Shown in pieces: positions 52,601-61,492 of a DNA stretch of 64,000 nucleotides. Positions within the stretch are counted from its first letter, which is position 1, and the number at the start of each line of letters is the position of its first letter. The translations under genes were made by a program, and so were the position numbers. The notes under the pieces are model-generated. The model did no database searches. It was not told the DNA's origin and saw only the letters and a program-made list of their open reading frames with translations. The DNA is from Tunturiibacter empetritectus (GTDB taxonomy: Bacteria; Acidobacteriota; Terriglobia; Terriglobales; Acidobacteriaceae). The stretch is taken from contig NZ_JACHDZ010000007.1 of the NCBI RefSeq assembly GCF_014201375.1, forward strand, positions 179,373-243,372. Direction: 5' to 3'.

Positions 52601-54625
52601 TTAGTGAGCCGTACCGCTCTTCATGGCACGTTCGTAGGTCGTCAACGCCAGCAGCGGGAAGTACTGTTTATAAAGGTGGTATCCGAGATAAAACACACGC
52701 GGGAACCCCGTGCCCGTGTAGTAGCTCTCACCATTGCGCCCAGGAACAAGCTCATCCCAACTTCCATCTTCGTGCTGACGATCCACCAGCCAGCGAATAC
52801 CCTTGGCCACAGAATCAGAACGCGTATCCCCTGCAGCCAGCAATCCAAGCACAGCCCACGCCGTCTGCGAGGGCGTACTCGGCCCAATGCCACGCTGATT
52901 CGGATCGTCGTAGGTCCCGCAGGTCTCGCCCCAGCCTCCGTCCGCGTTCTGCACCATGCGAATCCACTCAGCCGCCTGCTGCACGGCTGGCTCGTGATTC
53001 CAAAAACCCATCGCCTCCAGTCCGCGCAGCACCAGGAACGTCCCGTAGAGATAGTTGACGCCCCAGCGCCCGAACCAACTCCCGTCCGGCTCCTGCTCTT
53101 TCAGGATGAACTGAATCGCCTTCTCCACACGCGGATCGCTTCGCGTAACGCCATACAGCGCCAGCATCTCCAACATACGGCCGGTAATGTCGACCGTCGG
53201 CGGATCAAGCATCGCGTTGTGGTCCGCGAACGGGATGTATTGGAAGATCATCTTGGTATTGTCGCGATCGAAGCTCGCCCAGCCACCGTTCTTGCACTGC
53301 ATCGCCCAAATCCAGTTCAGAGCGCGCTGGCAGGCGTCGTACTGATACCGTTCCCGTGGATTTTCCACGCAATTGAGCGCAAGGAGAACCTGCCCAGTAT
53401 CATCTACATCCGGATAAAACTCATTGTTGAACTCGAAGTACCAGCCGCCCGGTTCAACATTCTTGACCTTCTCCGCCCAGTCGCCCTTCTGACGCACTTC
53501 CTTCGACAGAATCCAGTCCGCAGCCTTCAACATACGCGGGTCGTCTCTGCGAACACCTGCCTCACCAAGCGCGTACATGGCCTGCGCCGTGTCCCACACC
53601 GGAGGAAAGCACGGCTGCATGCGAAACGTAGGCGTCGAATAGTCGTCCGTGCCATCAGGACAGTCAATACCGAGCTTCTCAAACTCATCGAGCGCACGAA
53701 TCAACTGAGGATCGTCCACCGAGCGCCCAAGGCACCGCAATGCCACGATCGAGTTCAACATGGCCGGATAGATCGCGCCCAGTCCATCGGACTTCTCAAA
53801 ACGCTCCAGCATCCACGCCTCGGCGCGTTTCAATGCGATCTTGCGCAATGGTCGAATGTGCACCCGCTCCGCAAGATGCGCGATCCTGTCGAGGGCAAGA
53901 AAGACGTTGCGCCAACCGAACGGTTTCTTCTTATCCCAGCGAAGATGCAGATTGGCATGCTCGCGGCCGCCAACGAAAAGCTCCTCGATCCCCTGCTCCG
54001 GAGCGAGCTTCTTGAACGGCTTCTTCGCATAGATGATCGACAGCGGAACAAGAATGCCGCGTGACCACGAAGAGATCTCGTAGATATTGAAGTAGCACCA
54101 GTTCGGAAAGAGAACGATCTCCGGCGGAATAGCCGGCACAGCGTCGTAGTCGTACTGTCCCAGAGCGCACAGATAGATCTTCGTAAACGTGTTGCACTCG
54201 ACGACCCCGCCATGCGCAAGCACCCACTCACGAGCCTTCACCAGCACCGGATGATCCTTCGACCATCCCATCAGCTTCAGAGCAAGATAAGCCTTGACCC
54301 CGTAGCTGATATTCGACGGCCCACCCGGAAACAATCCCCAGCCTCCGTCGTCATTCTGATGCCGAAGAATCTCATTGATCGCGCGTTCCATCCGGCCCGG
54401 TTCGCCGGTGCCCAGCAGCGTATGCATGAAGATGTAGTCAGACTCCAGCATGCTGTCTGCTTCGAGCTCACCGCACCAGTACCCGTCTGGATGTTGCTGC
54501 GCGAAGAGCCAGTCCTTCGCCCGCGCAACACCCTGCGTAATACGATCCAGTCCAACATCCATCCGGCCAAAACGCGGCTGGGCCGGCTGATCAACGCCCT
54601 TCGGATTACTTGCAGATATACCCAT
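52601..54625 (-). CDS. shc: Squalene-hopene cyclase
   Basis: This 674-aa peripheral membrane cyclase makes hopene from squalene. The protonating motif DVDD is at residues 406-409 (in YPDVDDTGQ). Several QW repeats are visible (QHPDGYWCGE, NDDGGWGLFPG, CKNGGWASFD, EQEPDGSWFGRWG, NADGGWGETCG, EDGSWDE). ATG 54625 is preferred; the frame also offers an upstream ATG at 54634. It sits between ispH and hpnH. This gene is also called hpnF. Confidence 0.97.
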   Translation of the reverse strand: MGISASNPKGVDQPAQPRFGRMDVGLDRITQGVARAKDWLFAQQHPDGYWCGELEADSMLESDYIFMHTLLGTGEPGRMERAINEILRHQNDDGGWGLFPGGPSNISYGVKAYLALKLMGWSKDHPVLVKAREWVLAHGGVVECNTFTKIYLCALGQYDYDAVPAIPPEIVLFPNWCYFNIYEISSWSRGILVPLSIIYAKKPFKKLAPEQGIEELFVGGREHANLHLRWDKKKPFGWRNVFLALDRIAHLAERVHIRPLRKIALKRAEAWMLERFEKSDGLGAIYPAMLNSIVALRCLGRSVDDPQLIRALDEFEKLGIDCPDGTDDYSTPTFRMQPCFPPVWDTAQAMYALGEAGVRRDDPRMLKAADWILSKEVRQKGDWAEKVKNVEPGGWYFEFNNEFYPDVDDTGQVLLALNCVENPRERYQYDACQRALNWIWAMQCKNGGWASFDRDNTKMIFQYIPFADHNAMLDPPTVDITGRMLEMLALYGVTRSDPRVEKAIQFILKEQEPDGSWFGRWGVNYLYGTFLVLRGLEAMGFWNHEPAVQQAAEWIRMVQNADGGWGETCGTYDDPNQRGIGPSTPSQTAWAVLGLLAAGDTRSDSVAKGIRWLVDRQHEDGSWDELVPGRNGESYYTGTGFPRVFYLGYHLYKQYFPLLALTTYERAMKSGTAH

Positions 54626-54675
54626 GAAAAACAAACTCTCTGTTTTTACGAAACTAGTTACCGATACGAAACTCG

Positions 54676-55689
54676 TTACCGGTTTACTGGTGGAGCAGAT
54701 GCAATTGCCTGAACGATCTCCGGCGGCAGACCAAAGCGCACGTTCTCCGGCATCACTTCGACCTCATCGACCGAGCCGTAACCCATCTTCTGCAGATATT
54801 CGACGACATCCTTCACCAGAACCTCAGGAGCCGACGCGCCGGCCGTCACGGCAACCGTGTCAACACCATCAAGCCACTCCGGCCGAATAGCATCTGCCGT
54901 ATCGATCAGATACGAATTCGTATACAGATTCTTCGAAACTTCGACCAGGCGGTTGGAGTTGGAGCTATTGGTCGACCCCACAACCAGCACCAGGTCCGCT
55001 CCATGAGCAACGTTCTTCACCGCAACCTGCCGGTTCTCCGTCGCATAGCAGATGTCCTGCGAGTGCGGCCCAACAATATTCGGAAACTTATTCTTGAGCG
55101 CCTGGATCATGTCCCGGGCCTCATCGAGCGACAGCGTCGTCTGCGTCAAATACGCCACGCGGTTCGGATCCGGCACAACCAGATCCGCAACCTCCTGCAC
55201 CGTCGAAACCACCTGGGTCACATCCGGAGCCTCACCCTGCGTACCCTCAATCTCGTCATGATCGCGATGACCGATCAGCACCAGCGAGTACCCCTGCTTG
55301 GCAAACTTGATCGCCTCCACGTGAACCTTCGTCACCAGCGGGCAAGTCGCATCCACCACCTTCAAACCGCGTTCTTTCGCCCGGTCACGAACCGCTGGCG
55401 AAACTCCATGAGCCGAGTAAATCACCCGAGCGCCCTCTGGAACCTCATCAAGTTCGTTGACAAAGATTGCGCCCTTCTTCGCCAGGTCGGTCACAACATA
55501 GCTGTTATGCACAATCTCTTTGCGAACATAGATCGGAGCGCCAAAGGTCTCCAGCGCAATCTGCACGATATCGATCGCACGCACGACGCCGGCACAGAAG
55601 CCGCGAGGCTTGAGGAGGAGAACCCGCTTAGTTTTCGTTTTGTCGCCGCTCTCGGTTACAGCAGCATGGTCAAGGGTGGTTGTAGTCAC
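54676..55689 (-). CDS. ispH: 4-hydroxy-3-methylbut-2-enyl diphosphate reductase
   Basis: This 337-aa iron-sulfur enzyme performs the last MEP-pathway step, giving IPP and DMAPP. The three cluster cysteines lie in PRGFCAGVVRAI (C32), VVDATCPLV and SQDICYATENRQ. Substrate residues occur in IYSAHGVSP and VGSTNSSNSNRL, and the end has TAGASAPEVLV. It heads the hopanoid operon, 51 bp before shc, so precursor supply and cyclisation appear to be co-expressed. Confidence 0.97.
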   Translation of the reverse strand: MTTTTLDHAAVTESGDKTKTKRVLLLKPRGFCAGVVRAIDIVQIALETFGAPIYVRKEIVHNSYVVTDLAKKGAIFVNELDEVPEGARVIYSAHGVSPAVRDRAKERGLKVVDATCPLVTKVHVEAIKFAKQGYSLVLIGHRDHDEIEGTQGEAPDVTQVVSTVQEVADLVVPDPNRVAYLTQTTLSLDEARDMIQALKNKFPNIVGPHSQDICYATENRQVAVKNVAHGADLVLVVGSTNSSNSNRLVEVSKNLYTNSYLIDTADAIRPEWLDGVDTVAVTAGASAPEVLVKDVVEYLQKMGYGSVDEVEVMPENVRFGLPPEIVQAIASAPPVNR

Positions 55690-55845
55690 GTTCCTAGTAT
55701 ACCGCGTTCAACCCCGCATTAGCACAGAATTGAACCATTCTAGGTGCAACATAACAAGACGAGAAAGCAACAAAAGCAGCACAAATAATGGAACCTTTCG
55801 CAGCCCACCGGCATCGTCTTGGCATCCTCCTATGTTGTCCGAAAC

Positions 55846-56001
55846 CTAGAGTTTCTGACCAGCGCATGCCGGGTGACCGCAGTCGCATTGCAGCTTCGTC
55901 TCACCCTTAGCTGTTTCACAGTACGCAGAACAGTACTTCTGTCCGTCAGGTGGAGTACAAAGACAACCCTTCATCGCGCATTTCTTGGGATCATTCGACA
56001 T
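55846..56001 (-). CDS. Prokaryotic metallothionein, 51 aa
   Basis: This small gene has GGAGG 5 nt before ATG 56001. The protein has eight Cys (8, 13, 15, 24, 28, 39, 41, 46) and a His at 43 in the order KCAMKGCLC, PPDGQKYCSAYCE, LQCDCGHPAC. This matches the SmtA/BmtA-like metallothionein family, which binds zinc, copper or cadmium in the cytoplasm. No SmtB-type regulator is adjacent. It lies between ispH and recN, both on the same strand. Confidence 0.9.
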   Translation of the reverse strand: MSNDPKKCAMKGCLCTPPDGQKYCSAYCETAKGETKLQCDCGHPACAGQKL

Positions 56002-56069
56002 CTTATCCTCCTGGTTAGCATCTCCTCACTAGGATGCGTTCACCGTCCCACAAGATGTGCAGCAAACCA

Positions 56070-57764
56070 TCATCGGCTGCTCTCCAGCAAGTGCTCAGCG
56101 TGCTTGAGGCTCGTCTCAGTCAACTTCGCCCCACTCAACATGCGCGCAATCTCCTGAGTTCGCTCTGAATCCTCCATGCGGCGAACCTCGGTCTGCGTGC
56201 GTCCGCGCTTCTCTGTCTTTTCGATCAGAAAGTGCTGATCCCCAAACGCGGCAATCTGGGGCAGATGCGTAATACACAGCACCTGCTGGCCTTTCGACAA
56301 CGTCTTCAGCTTCCGCCCCACTGCTTCCGCGGCCCGTCCGCCAATCCCTATATCGATCTCATCAAACACCAGCGTCCGTGGCAGAACCGACTTCTTCTTC
56401 CTCCCCGCTACTCCCGACGCCGCCTCCTCCACAGTCACCTTCAGCGCCAGCATCACCCGCGACATCTCACCACCCGAAGCAATCTCATGCAACGGCTTCA
56501 TCGGCTCCCCGGCGTTGGTCGCGATCAGGCACTCCACCTGATCCCACCCATGCGCGGTCCAGTTCTCCGGAGACTTCTCCGCCGTCACGCGAACATGAAA
56601 CCGCGTGCTCATAGCAAGATCGTTGATCTGCGCCTCAGCCAGCTTCTCCAGTCGCTTCGCGGCCTCTGTACGCCCAACAGTTCGCTTCGCCGCGACGATC
56701 TTATAAGCCTCCGCATCCTTCTCCTGCTTCCCCTTCAGCTCCACCAGCAGCGCATCGCGATTCTCCACCTCAGCCAACTGCCGCGCCGCCTCCGCACCAA
56801 AGTCGATAACATCCTTCAATCTCTGTCCATACTTCCGCTTCAACCGATCGAGCGCAGCCAGCCGATCTTCAATCTCCTCCAGCCGACCCGGCGCAGCATG
56901 AACATTGTCCGCAAAGTCCCGCACCTCGGCATCGACATCTTCCACGATCGCCTTCGCCGCAGCCAACTGTTGCGCAGGCTCCTGAAACCGCGCATCGTAC
57001 CGCGCCAACTCCTCCACATGCTTCAGAGCCGCACCCAGCGCGCCCTCCGCAGAACTCTCTGATTCATACAGCAGCTCATGCGCACTCATTGCCGCCGTAT
57101 AGAGTTTCTCAGCATTCCCCAGCACGCGCTTCTCGGCCTCAAGCTGAACATCTTCATCCTCGGCACTCAGCCCGGCCTGATCGATCTCCCTACTCTGAAA
57201 CCGCCACAGATCCGCCATCCGCAAACGGTCCTGCTCAGCAGACTGCAACTCGTCCAGCTTGTCCGTAGTCGCACGCCACGCAGCAAACGCCTCCGCCACA
57301 CCGTCCACACTCACCGCACCAAAGCGATCCAGCAAAATACGCTGCTGCGCCTGGTCGAACGAGCCCATCGTCTCCCCCTGCGAGTGCACCAGCGCAAGCT
57401 CGGGCGCAAGCTGTCGCAACACCCCTACAGTCGCTGGCTGATTATTCACAAACACCCGCCCCTTGCCACTAACCAATATCTCGCGTCGCAGCAGAAGATG
57501 ATCCGACTCACTGTCGATCCCATTCGTCTCAAGAATCGCAGCCGCCCCCTGCGTCAGCTCGAAGACACAACTGACCACCGCCTTCTCTTCCCCATGGCGA
57601 ACAAAGTCAGCCGAGGCCTTTCCACCCAACAGCAACGCCAGGGCATCAATCAGAATCGATTTCCCCGCTCCCGTCTCGCCAGTCAGCAGGTTAAGGCCAA
57701 GCCCGAACGTAGCGACCGCACGGTCGATCACAGCATAGTTTTCCGCGCGCAACTCCAGCAGCAT
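56070..57764 (-). CDS. recN: DNA repair protein RecN
   Basis: This 564-aa SMC-like ATPase acts in double-strand break repair. ATG 57764 (MLLELRAENYAVIDR) is the family-typical start and has GAGGG upstream. Walker A is TGETGAGKSILIDAL. Coiled coils occupy about 150-350. The C-terminal ATPase half carries IASGGEMSRVMLALK (signature), TLVFDEIDIGIGG (Walker B) and CITHLPQIAAFGD (D-loop/His). It is divergent from the Tol-Pal operon. Confidence 0.96.
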   Translation of the reverse strand: MLLELRAENYAVIDRAVATFGLGLNLLTGETGAGKSILIDALALLLGGKASADFVRHGEEKAVVSCVFELTQGAAAILETNGIDSESDHLLLRREILVSGKGRVFVNNQPATVGVLRQLAPELALVHSQGETMGSFDQAQQRILLDRFGAVSVDGVAEAFAAWRATTDKLDELQSAEQDRLRMADLWRFQSREIDQAGLSAEDEDVQLEAEKRVLGNAEKLYTAAMSAHELLYESESSAEGALGAALKHVEELARYDARFQEPAQQLAAAKAIVEDVDAEVRDFADNVHAAPGRLEEIEDRLAALDRLKRKYGQRLKDVIDFGAEAARQLAEVENRDALLVELKGKQEKDAEAYKIVAAKRTVGRTEAAKRLEKLAEAQINDLAMSTRFHVRVTAEKSPENWTAHGWDQVECLIATNAGEPMKPLHEIASGGEMSRVMLALKVTVEEAASGVAGRKKKSVLPRTLVFDEIDIGIGGRAAEAVGRKLKTLSKGQQVLCITHLPQIAAFGDQHFLIEKTEKRGRTQTEVRRMEDSERTQEIARMLSGAKLTETSLKHAEHLLESSR

Positions 57765-57930
57765 AAGGCCCTCAGGCAACGACGTATCGCGAGAATAGCA
57801 AACCTCGCCCTTACCCATCATTTCCGTCCAAAACAAACGACGGACCTGCACCACAGAAGGTGCGCCAACCCGATTGCCAGCCACATTGGCCTCAACCACG
57901 ATTTACACTAAATTCTGGTACACAACAACT

Positions 57931-58722
57931 ATGGTCTGGACCCTCTCGTTAGCTCTCTACTTTCTCCAGGAAGACCCTTCCGCCGCCGCACCCCCCGCGG
58001 CCTCCAACACCAGCGCCCTGGTCGAGATGATCCACAACAGCGGCCCTGTCGCCTTCGCCGTCCTGGTCATTCTGCTTCTCGCCAGCATCTTCTCTTGGGC
58101 CATCATGTTTTCCAAGTGGTCCAGCTTCAGCAGGGCCCATACCCAGAGCCAACGCTTCGTCCGCGCCTTTCGCAAATCAACCCGACTCAGCGAAATCGCC
58201 GCCGTCGCCGACCAGTTCAGGCCCAGCCCACTCGTCGCCGTCTTCACAGAGATCCACGATGAGTACCAGCGTCAGAACGGAGGACGCGGCCTCCCCCGTA
58301 ATCCCGTCGCACTCGAACGCGCCGCTCAAACAGCCTCGAGCGAAGCCCTCACCACGATGGAGAGCCGCATGACCTGGCTCGCCACCATCGCCGCCATCGC
58401 TCCCTTCATCGGCCTCTTCGGCACCGTCATGGGCATCATCGACGCCTTCCACGGCCTCGGCACCGCAGGCGCCGCAACCCTCCGCGCCGTCGCCCCCGGC
58501 ATCTCGGAGGCACTCATCACCACCGCCGCCGGCCTCGTCGTCGCCATCCCCGCCGTCGTCGGCTACAACCAACTCACCGCCCGTCTCCGCGAGTTCGCCG
58601 CGCGGATGGACGACTTCGGCCGCGAGCTCCTCAACGCCATCGAAAACGCGGCCATGATCACGCCCAGCCAGCCGCAACCGCCCCAGCCGCAGCCCGAAGA
58701 GATCCGCCGGAGGAACTTCTAG
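57931..58722 (+). CDS. tolQ: TolQ/ExbB-type proton channel protein
   Basis: This 263-aa inner-membrane protein has three helices: FAVLVILLLASIFSWAIMF near residues 37-55, TWLATIAAIAPFIGLFGTVMGII near 146, and LITTAAGLVVAIPAVVGYN near 190. It belongs to the MotA/TolQ/ExbB family and works with TolR to energise TolA. TolQ is preferred over ExbB because tolB, pal and cpoB follow. ATG 57931 is the sensible start, although its ribosome site is weak. tolR follows at 2 bp. Confidence 0.93.
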   Translation: MVWTLSLALYFLQEDPSAAAPPAASNTSALVEMIHNSGPVAFAVLVILLLASIFSWAIMFSKWSSFSRAHTQSQRFVRAFRKSTRLSEIAAVADQFRPSPLVAVFTEIHDEYQRQNGGRGLPRNPVALERAAQTASSEALTTMESRMTWLATIAAIAPFIGLFGTVMGIIDAFHGLGTAGAATLRAVAPGISEALITTAAGLVVAIPAVVGYNQLTARLREFAARMDDFGRELLNAIENAAMITPSQPQPPQPQPEEIRRRNF

Positions 58723-58724
58723 CA

Positions 58725-59138
58725 ATGGCCTTCTCCACCAAGGGACACACCCAGACCGCACTCGCCGAGATCAACATCACTCCGCTGGTCGACGTCGTTC
58801 TTGTGCTCCTGCTCATCTTCATGCTCACCGCGCCAGTTCTTCAGTCCGGTGTCGAGGTCGCGATCCCCAAGACGCGCTCCGTCAACCAGCTCACCGAAGA
58901 GCGCATGGTCGTCACCATCGACCGCGAGCAGAACGTCTTCCTGCAGGACAAGCCCGTCAACGTCAACCAGCTCCCCATGCTGCTCAGATCCACCGGCAAA
59001 GCCGACCCCTCCAAGCGCATCATCTATCTGCGAGCCGACGAGCGAGTACCCTTCGGCGCCTTCGCCTCCGTCATGGATGCGGTCAAGCAGGCCGGCATCA
59101 CCAACATCAGCATCGTCACCCAACCGATCCAGAAGTGA
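58725..59138 (+). CDS. tolR: TolR/ExbD-type protein
   Basis: This 137-aa protein has one membrane helix carrying the functional Asp (INITPLVDVVLVLLLIFML, residues about 14-32) and a periplasmic domain ending in SIVTQPIQK. It pairs with TolQ. GGAGGA lies upstream of ATG 58725 inside the tolQ end. Confidence 0.93.
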   Translation: MAFSTKGHTQTALAEINITPLVDVVLVLLLIFMLTAPVLQSGVEVAIPKTRSVNQLTEERMVVTIDREQNVFLQDKPVNVNQLPMLLRSTGKADPSKRIIYLRADERVPFGAFASVMDAVKQAGITNISIVTQPIQK

Positions 59139-59148
59139 GGAGGGTGAC

Positions 59149-59949
59149 ATAAATACATCTCTCACAATCGGTCGCGACAGTGACAGCAACCCAGATAAGC
59201 TCGGCGCAAACTTCGTCGGCTCCATCGTGCTGCACGGCCTCATCGCCGCCGCCATCCTCGGCTGGGCCTTTCTCTTCCACACCCGAGGCCACGACTGGGG
59301 CGAGAACGCCTCGAACGCCGGAGCCATTCAGGCCACCATGGTCTCTTCGCTCCCTCTTCCGCCCACGCAGCGTACCCTCGACACCGGCGTCCTCACCTCC
59401 GAGGCGCCAAGCCCAGCGCCCGTCATCACCAAAGAGAGAACCGAACCGCCGCCAACTCCCAACGAAATCGCAATCCCGGAAAAAATCACCAAACCCATCA
59501 AAGAGGCTGAAAAGCCCACGCCCGCGCCGCCAAAACACATCCAGCCCGTCACCCCTCCGCCCACCAAAGCAGTCACCGGCGAGACCGCAGGCGTGCGCAT
59601 CGCGCAGTCCACACTGGAGCTGAAAAACGGCACCGCCAGCGTCTCCGTTGAAGACCGCACCTTCGGCCAGCGCTTCGCCTACTACGTCAACATCGTCAAC
59701 AGCAAAGTCGCGCAGAACTGGTACACCGCCGAGGCCGACCCTCGTACCTCCATCGGCAAAAGCACCACCATCATCTTCGATATCAATCGCGAAGGCGTCC
59801 CCTCCAACGCCCGCATCGAGACGCCCAGCGGCTCCCCCTCGCTCGACCTCTCCGCCATGCGAGCCGTTCAGCGTGTCGACGGCTTCGGTCCCCTGCCGCA
59901 AGGTGATCACATCACTGTCGAATACACCTTCCATCTTCATCCCCAATGA
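59149..59949 (+). CDS. TolA/TonB-like energy transducer with apparent AUA start
   Basis: This protein of about 266 aa has one N-terminal helix (GSIVLHGLIAAAILGWAFLF), a Pro-rich periplasmic linker (about 90-160) and a TonB/TolA C-terminal domain (VNIVNSKVAQNWYTAEAD, IIFDINREGVPSNARIE, AMRAVQRVDGF). It should link TolQR to outer-membrane partners. No ATG, GTG or TTG occurs in frame between the end of tolR and the middle of the helix. GAGGAGGGTGAC directly precedes ATA 59149, which is the best-placed start. A longer frame reaching into tolR is open, but it would duplicate coding on tolR. Confidence 0.88.
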   Translation: MNTSLTIGRDSDSNPDKLGANFVGSIVLHGLIAAAILGWAFLFHTRGHDWGENASNAGAIQATMVSSLPLPPTQRTLDTGVLTSEAPSPAPVITKERTEPPPTPNEIAIPEKITKPIKEAEKPTPAPPKHIQPVTPPPTKAVTGETAGVRIAQSTLELKNGTASVSVEDRTFGQRFAYYVNIVNSKVAQNWYTAEADPRTSIGKSTTIIFDINREGVPSNARIETPSGSPSLDLSAMRAVQRVDGFGPLPQGDHITVEYTFHLHPQ

Positions 59950-60044
59950 AAACTTTGCTTTCAAGGGAGTGTTTTCTTTGATTCCGCTTGGCAACTGCCC
60001 TAAGACACCCCGTCCCACCGATTTTGCGTCTAACATGGAACAGA

Positions 60045-61415
60045 ATGCTTAGACTGAAACGTACGCCGCTCCCTCGGCACGCCTACCTTTGTCGTCTTGG
60101 AGTTCTTCTCCTTCTTCTTGTGGGCGCCTCCGCTCTGCACGCGCAGGAAGGCTTCAAGACCGAAACCTCCAGCGGAGTCTCAAACATCCGCATCGCCGTC
60201 GCCGACTTCAAACCTGCCTCCGCAGATCCGCAGACCTCTGCCTTCAAGCACACCTTCGACTCGACCCTCTACGCCGACCTCGCCAACGCAGGCATCTTCG
60301 ACATCGTCTCGAAGAGCCTCCTCCCCCAAGCCACTCCAGGCGCACCCGCCGAGATCAGGATTCAGCAGTGGGCCGACGCGCCAACCTCCGCGGCCATGGT
60401 GGTCTTCGGCAACTTCGGCGTTCAGGCAAACAGAATCACCTGCAACGGCTTCCTCTTCGACGCGAAAAATCTCCAATATCCGCAGGTCCTCGCCAAGCAG
60501 TACAACGAGGACGCCACCGACGACTCCGCCCGCCAGATCGCCCATCGCTTCGCCGACGAGATCATCTTCCGTCTCAGCGGAGGCAGCCAGGGCATCGCCG
60601 AATCGAAGATCTTCTACGTCAAGCTCACCGGCGCCGACAAAGAGATCTGGCAGATGGACTACGACGGAGCCAACCAGCACCCTCTCACTCACCTCGGCAC
60701 CGTCTCGCTCTCTCCTCGCATCTCGCCCGACAACTCCCGCCTGGCCTTCTCTTCACTCGGCCGCGACGGCTTTCAGATCCGCATGTTCTCGCTCGTCCTC
60801 AACCGCATGGTGAACTTCTCGGCAGCCGGCGGCACCAACCTCTCCCCGGCATGGTCCCCCAACGGCAAGGACCTCGCCTATTCCTCCTCCCGCAGCGGCG
60901 ACCCCGAGATCTGGATCTCCGACACCAGCGGAGGCTCCTCCCGCCGCGTCACCAGCTTCCGCGGGCCCGACGTCTCGCCCGTCTTCAACCCCCGCAGCGG
61001 CTCGCAGATCGCCTGGATCAGCGGACGCACCAACCTCCCCCAGCTCTACGTGATGGACACCGATGGATCCAACGTTCAGCGTATGACCGACGGCGGATAC
61101 GCTACCTCACCTTCCTGGTCGCCCAACGGACAGTTCCTCACCTTCGCCTGGGATCGCAAGTATGGCCCCGGCGCACCCGGCGGACAGGACATCTACGTCA
61201 TGGAGATCGCCACCAAACGCTGGATTCAACTCACCCATGACGGCGGTCGCTGCGACTTCCCCTCATGGTCCCCAGACGGCCGCCACATCGTTTACGCCAA
61301 CTCCCCCGACGGCAGAGCCACCCACATGAAGATCATGACCATGCTGGCTGACGGCACGCAAAAGCATGAACTCACCGGAGCCGGCGCAGACATGCCCAAC
61401 TGGAGTTGGAAGTAA
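60045..61415 (+). CDS. tolB: Tol-Pal system protein TolB
   Basis: This 456-aa periplasmic protein has a signal peptide (LGVLLLLLVGASALHA). An N-terminal alpha/beta domain follows (IRIAVADFKPASAD), then a six-bladed PD40 propeller (LSPRISPDNSRLAFSS, LSPAWSPNGKDLAYSS, PSWSPNGQFLTFAW, PSWSPDGRHIVYAN). TolB links Pal to TolA during envelope constriction. ATG 60045 gives the correct signal peptide. Confidence 0.95.
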   Translation: MLRLKRTPLPRHAYLCRLGVLLLLLVGASALHAQEGFKTETSSGVSNIRIAVADFKPASADPQTSAFKHTFDSTLYADLANAGIFDIVSKSLLPQATPGAPAEIRIQQWADAPTSAAMVVFGNFGVQANRITCNGFLFDAKNLQYPQVLAKQYNEDATDDSARQIAHRFADEIIFRLSGGSQGIAESKIFYVKLTGADKEIWQMDYDGANQHPLTHLGTVSLSPRISPDNSRLAFSSLGRDGFQIRMFSLVLNRMVNFSAAGGTNLSPAWSPNGKDLAYSSSRSGDPEIWISDTSGGSSRRVTSFRGPDVSPVFNPRSGSQIAWISGRTNLPQLYVMDTDGSNVQRMTDGGYATSPSWSPNGQFLTFAWDRKYGPGAPGGQDIYVMEIATKRWIQLTHDGGRCDFPSWSPDGRHIVYANSPDGRATHMKIMTMLADGTQKHELTGAGADMPNWSWK

Positions 61416-61492
61416 AAATTTTATTCGTCTCTGCGGAAGCGCTTCGCAGGCAACTTGATCTTTGCACCACTAACGTTGGCAGGAGATATCAA

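Noticed and set aside
52604-54064. 486-codon plus-strand frame opposite the squalene-hopene cyclase gene
   Set aside because: It is a shadow of shc; composition is Arg/His-rich and no family resemblance is visible.
60089-61240. 383-codon alternative frame inside tolB
   Set aside because: Arg/Pro-rich out-of-frame reading of tolB; tolB has signal peptide, propeller repeats and expected operon position.
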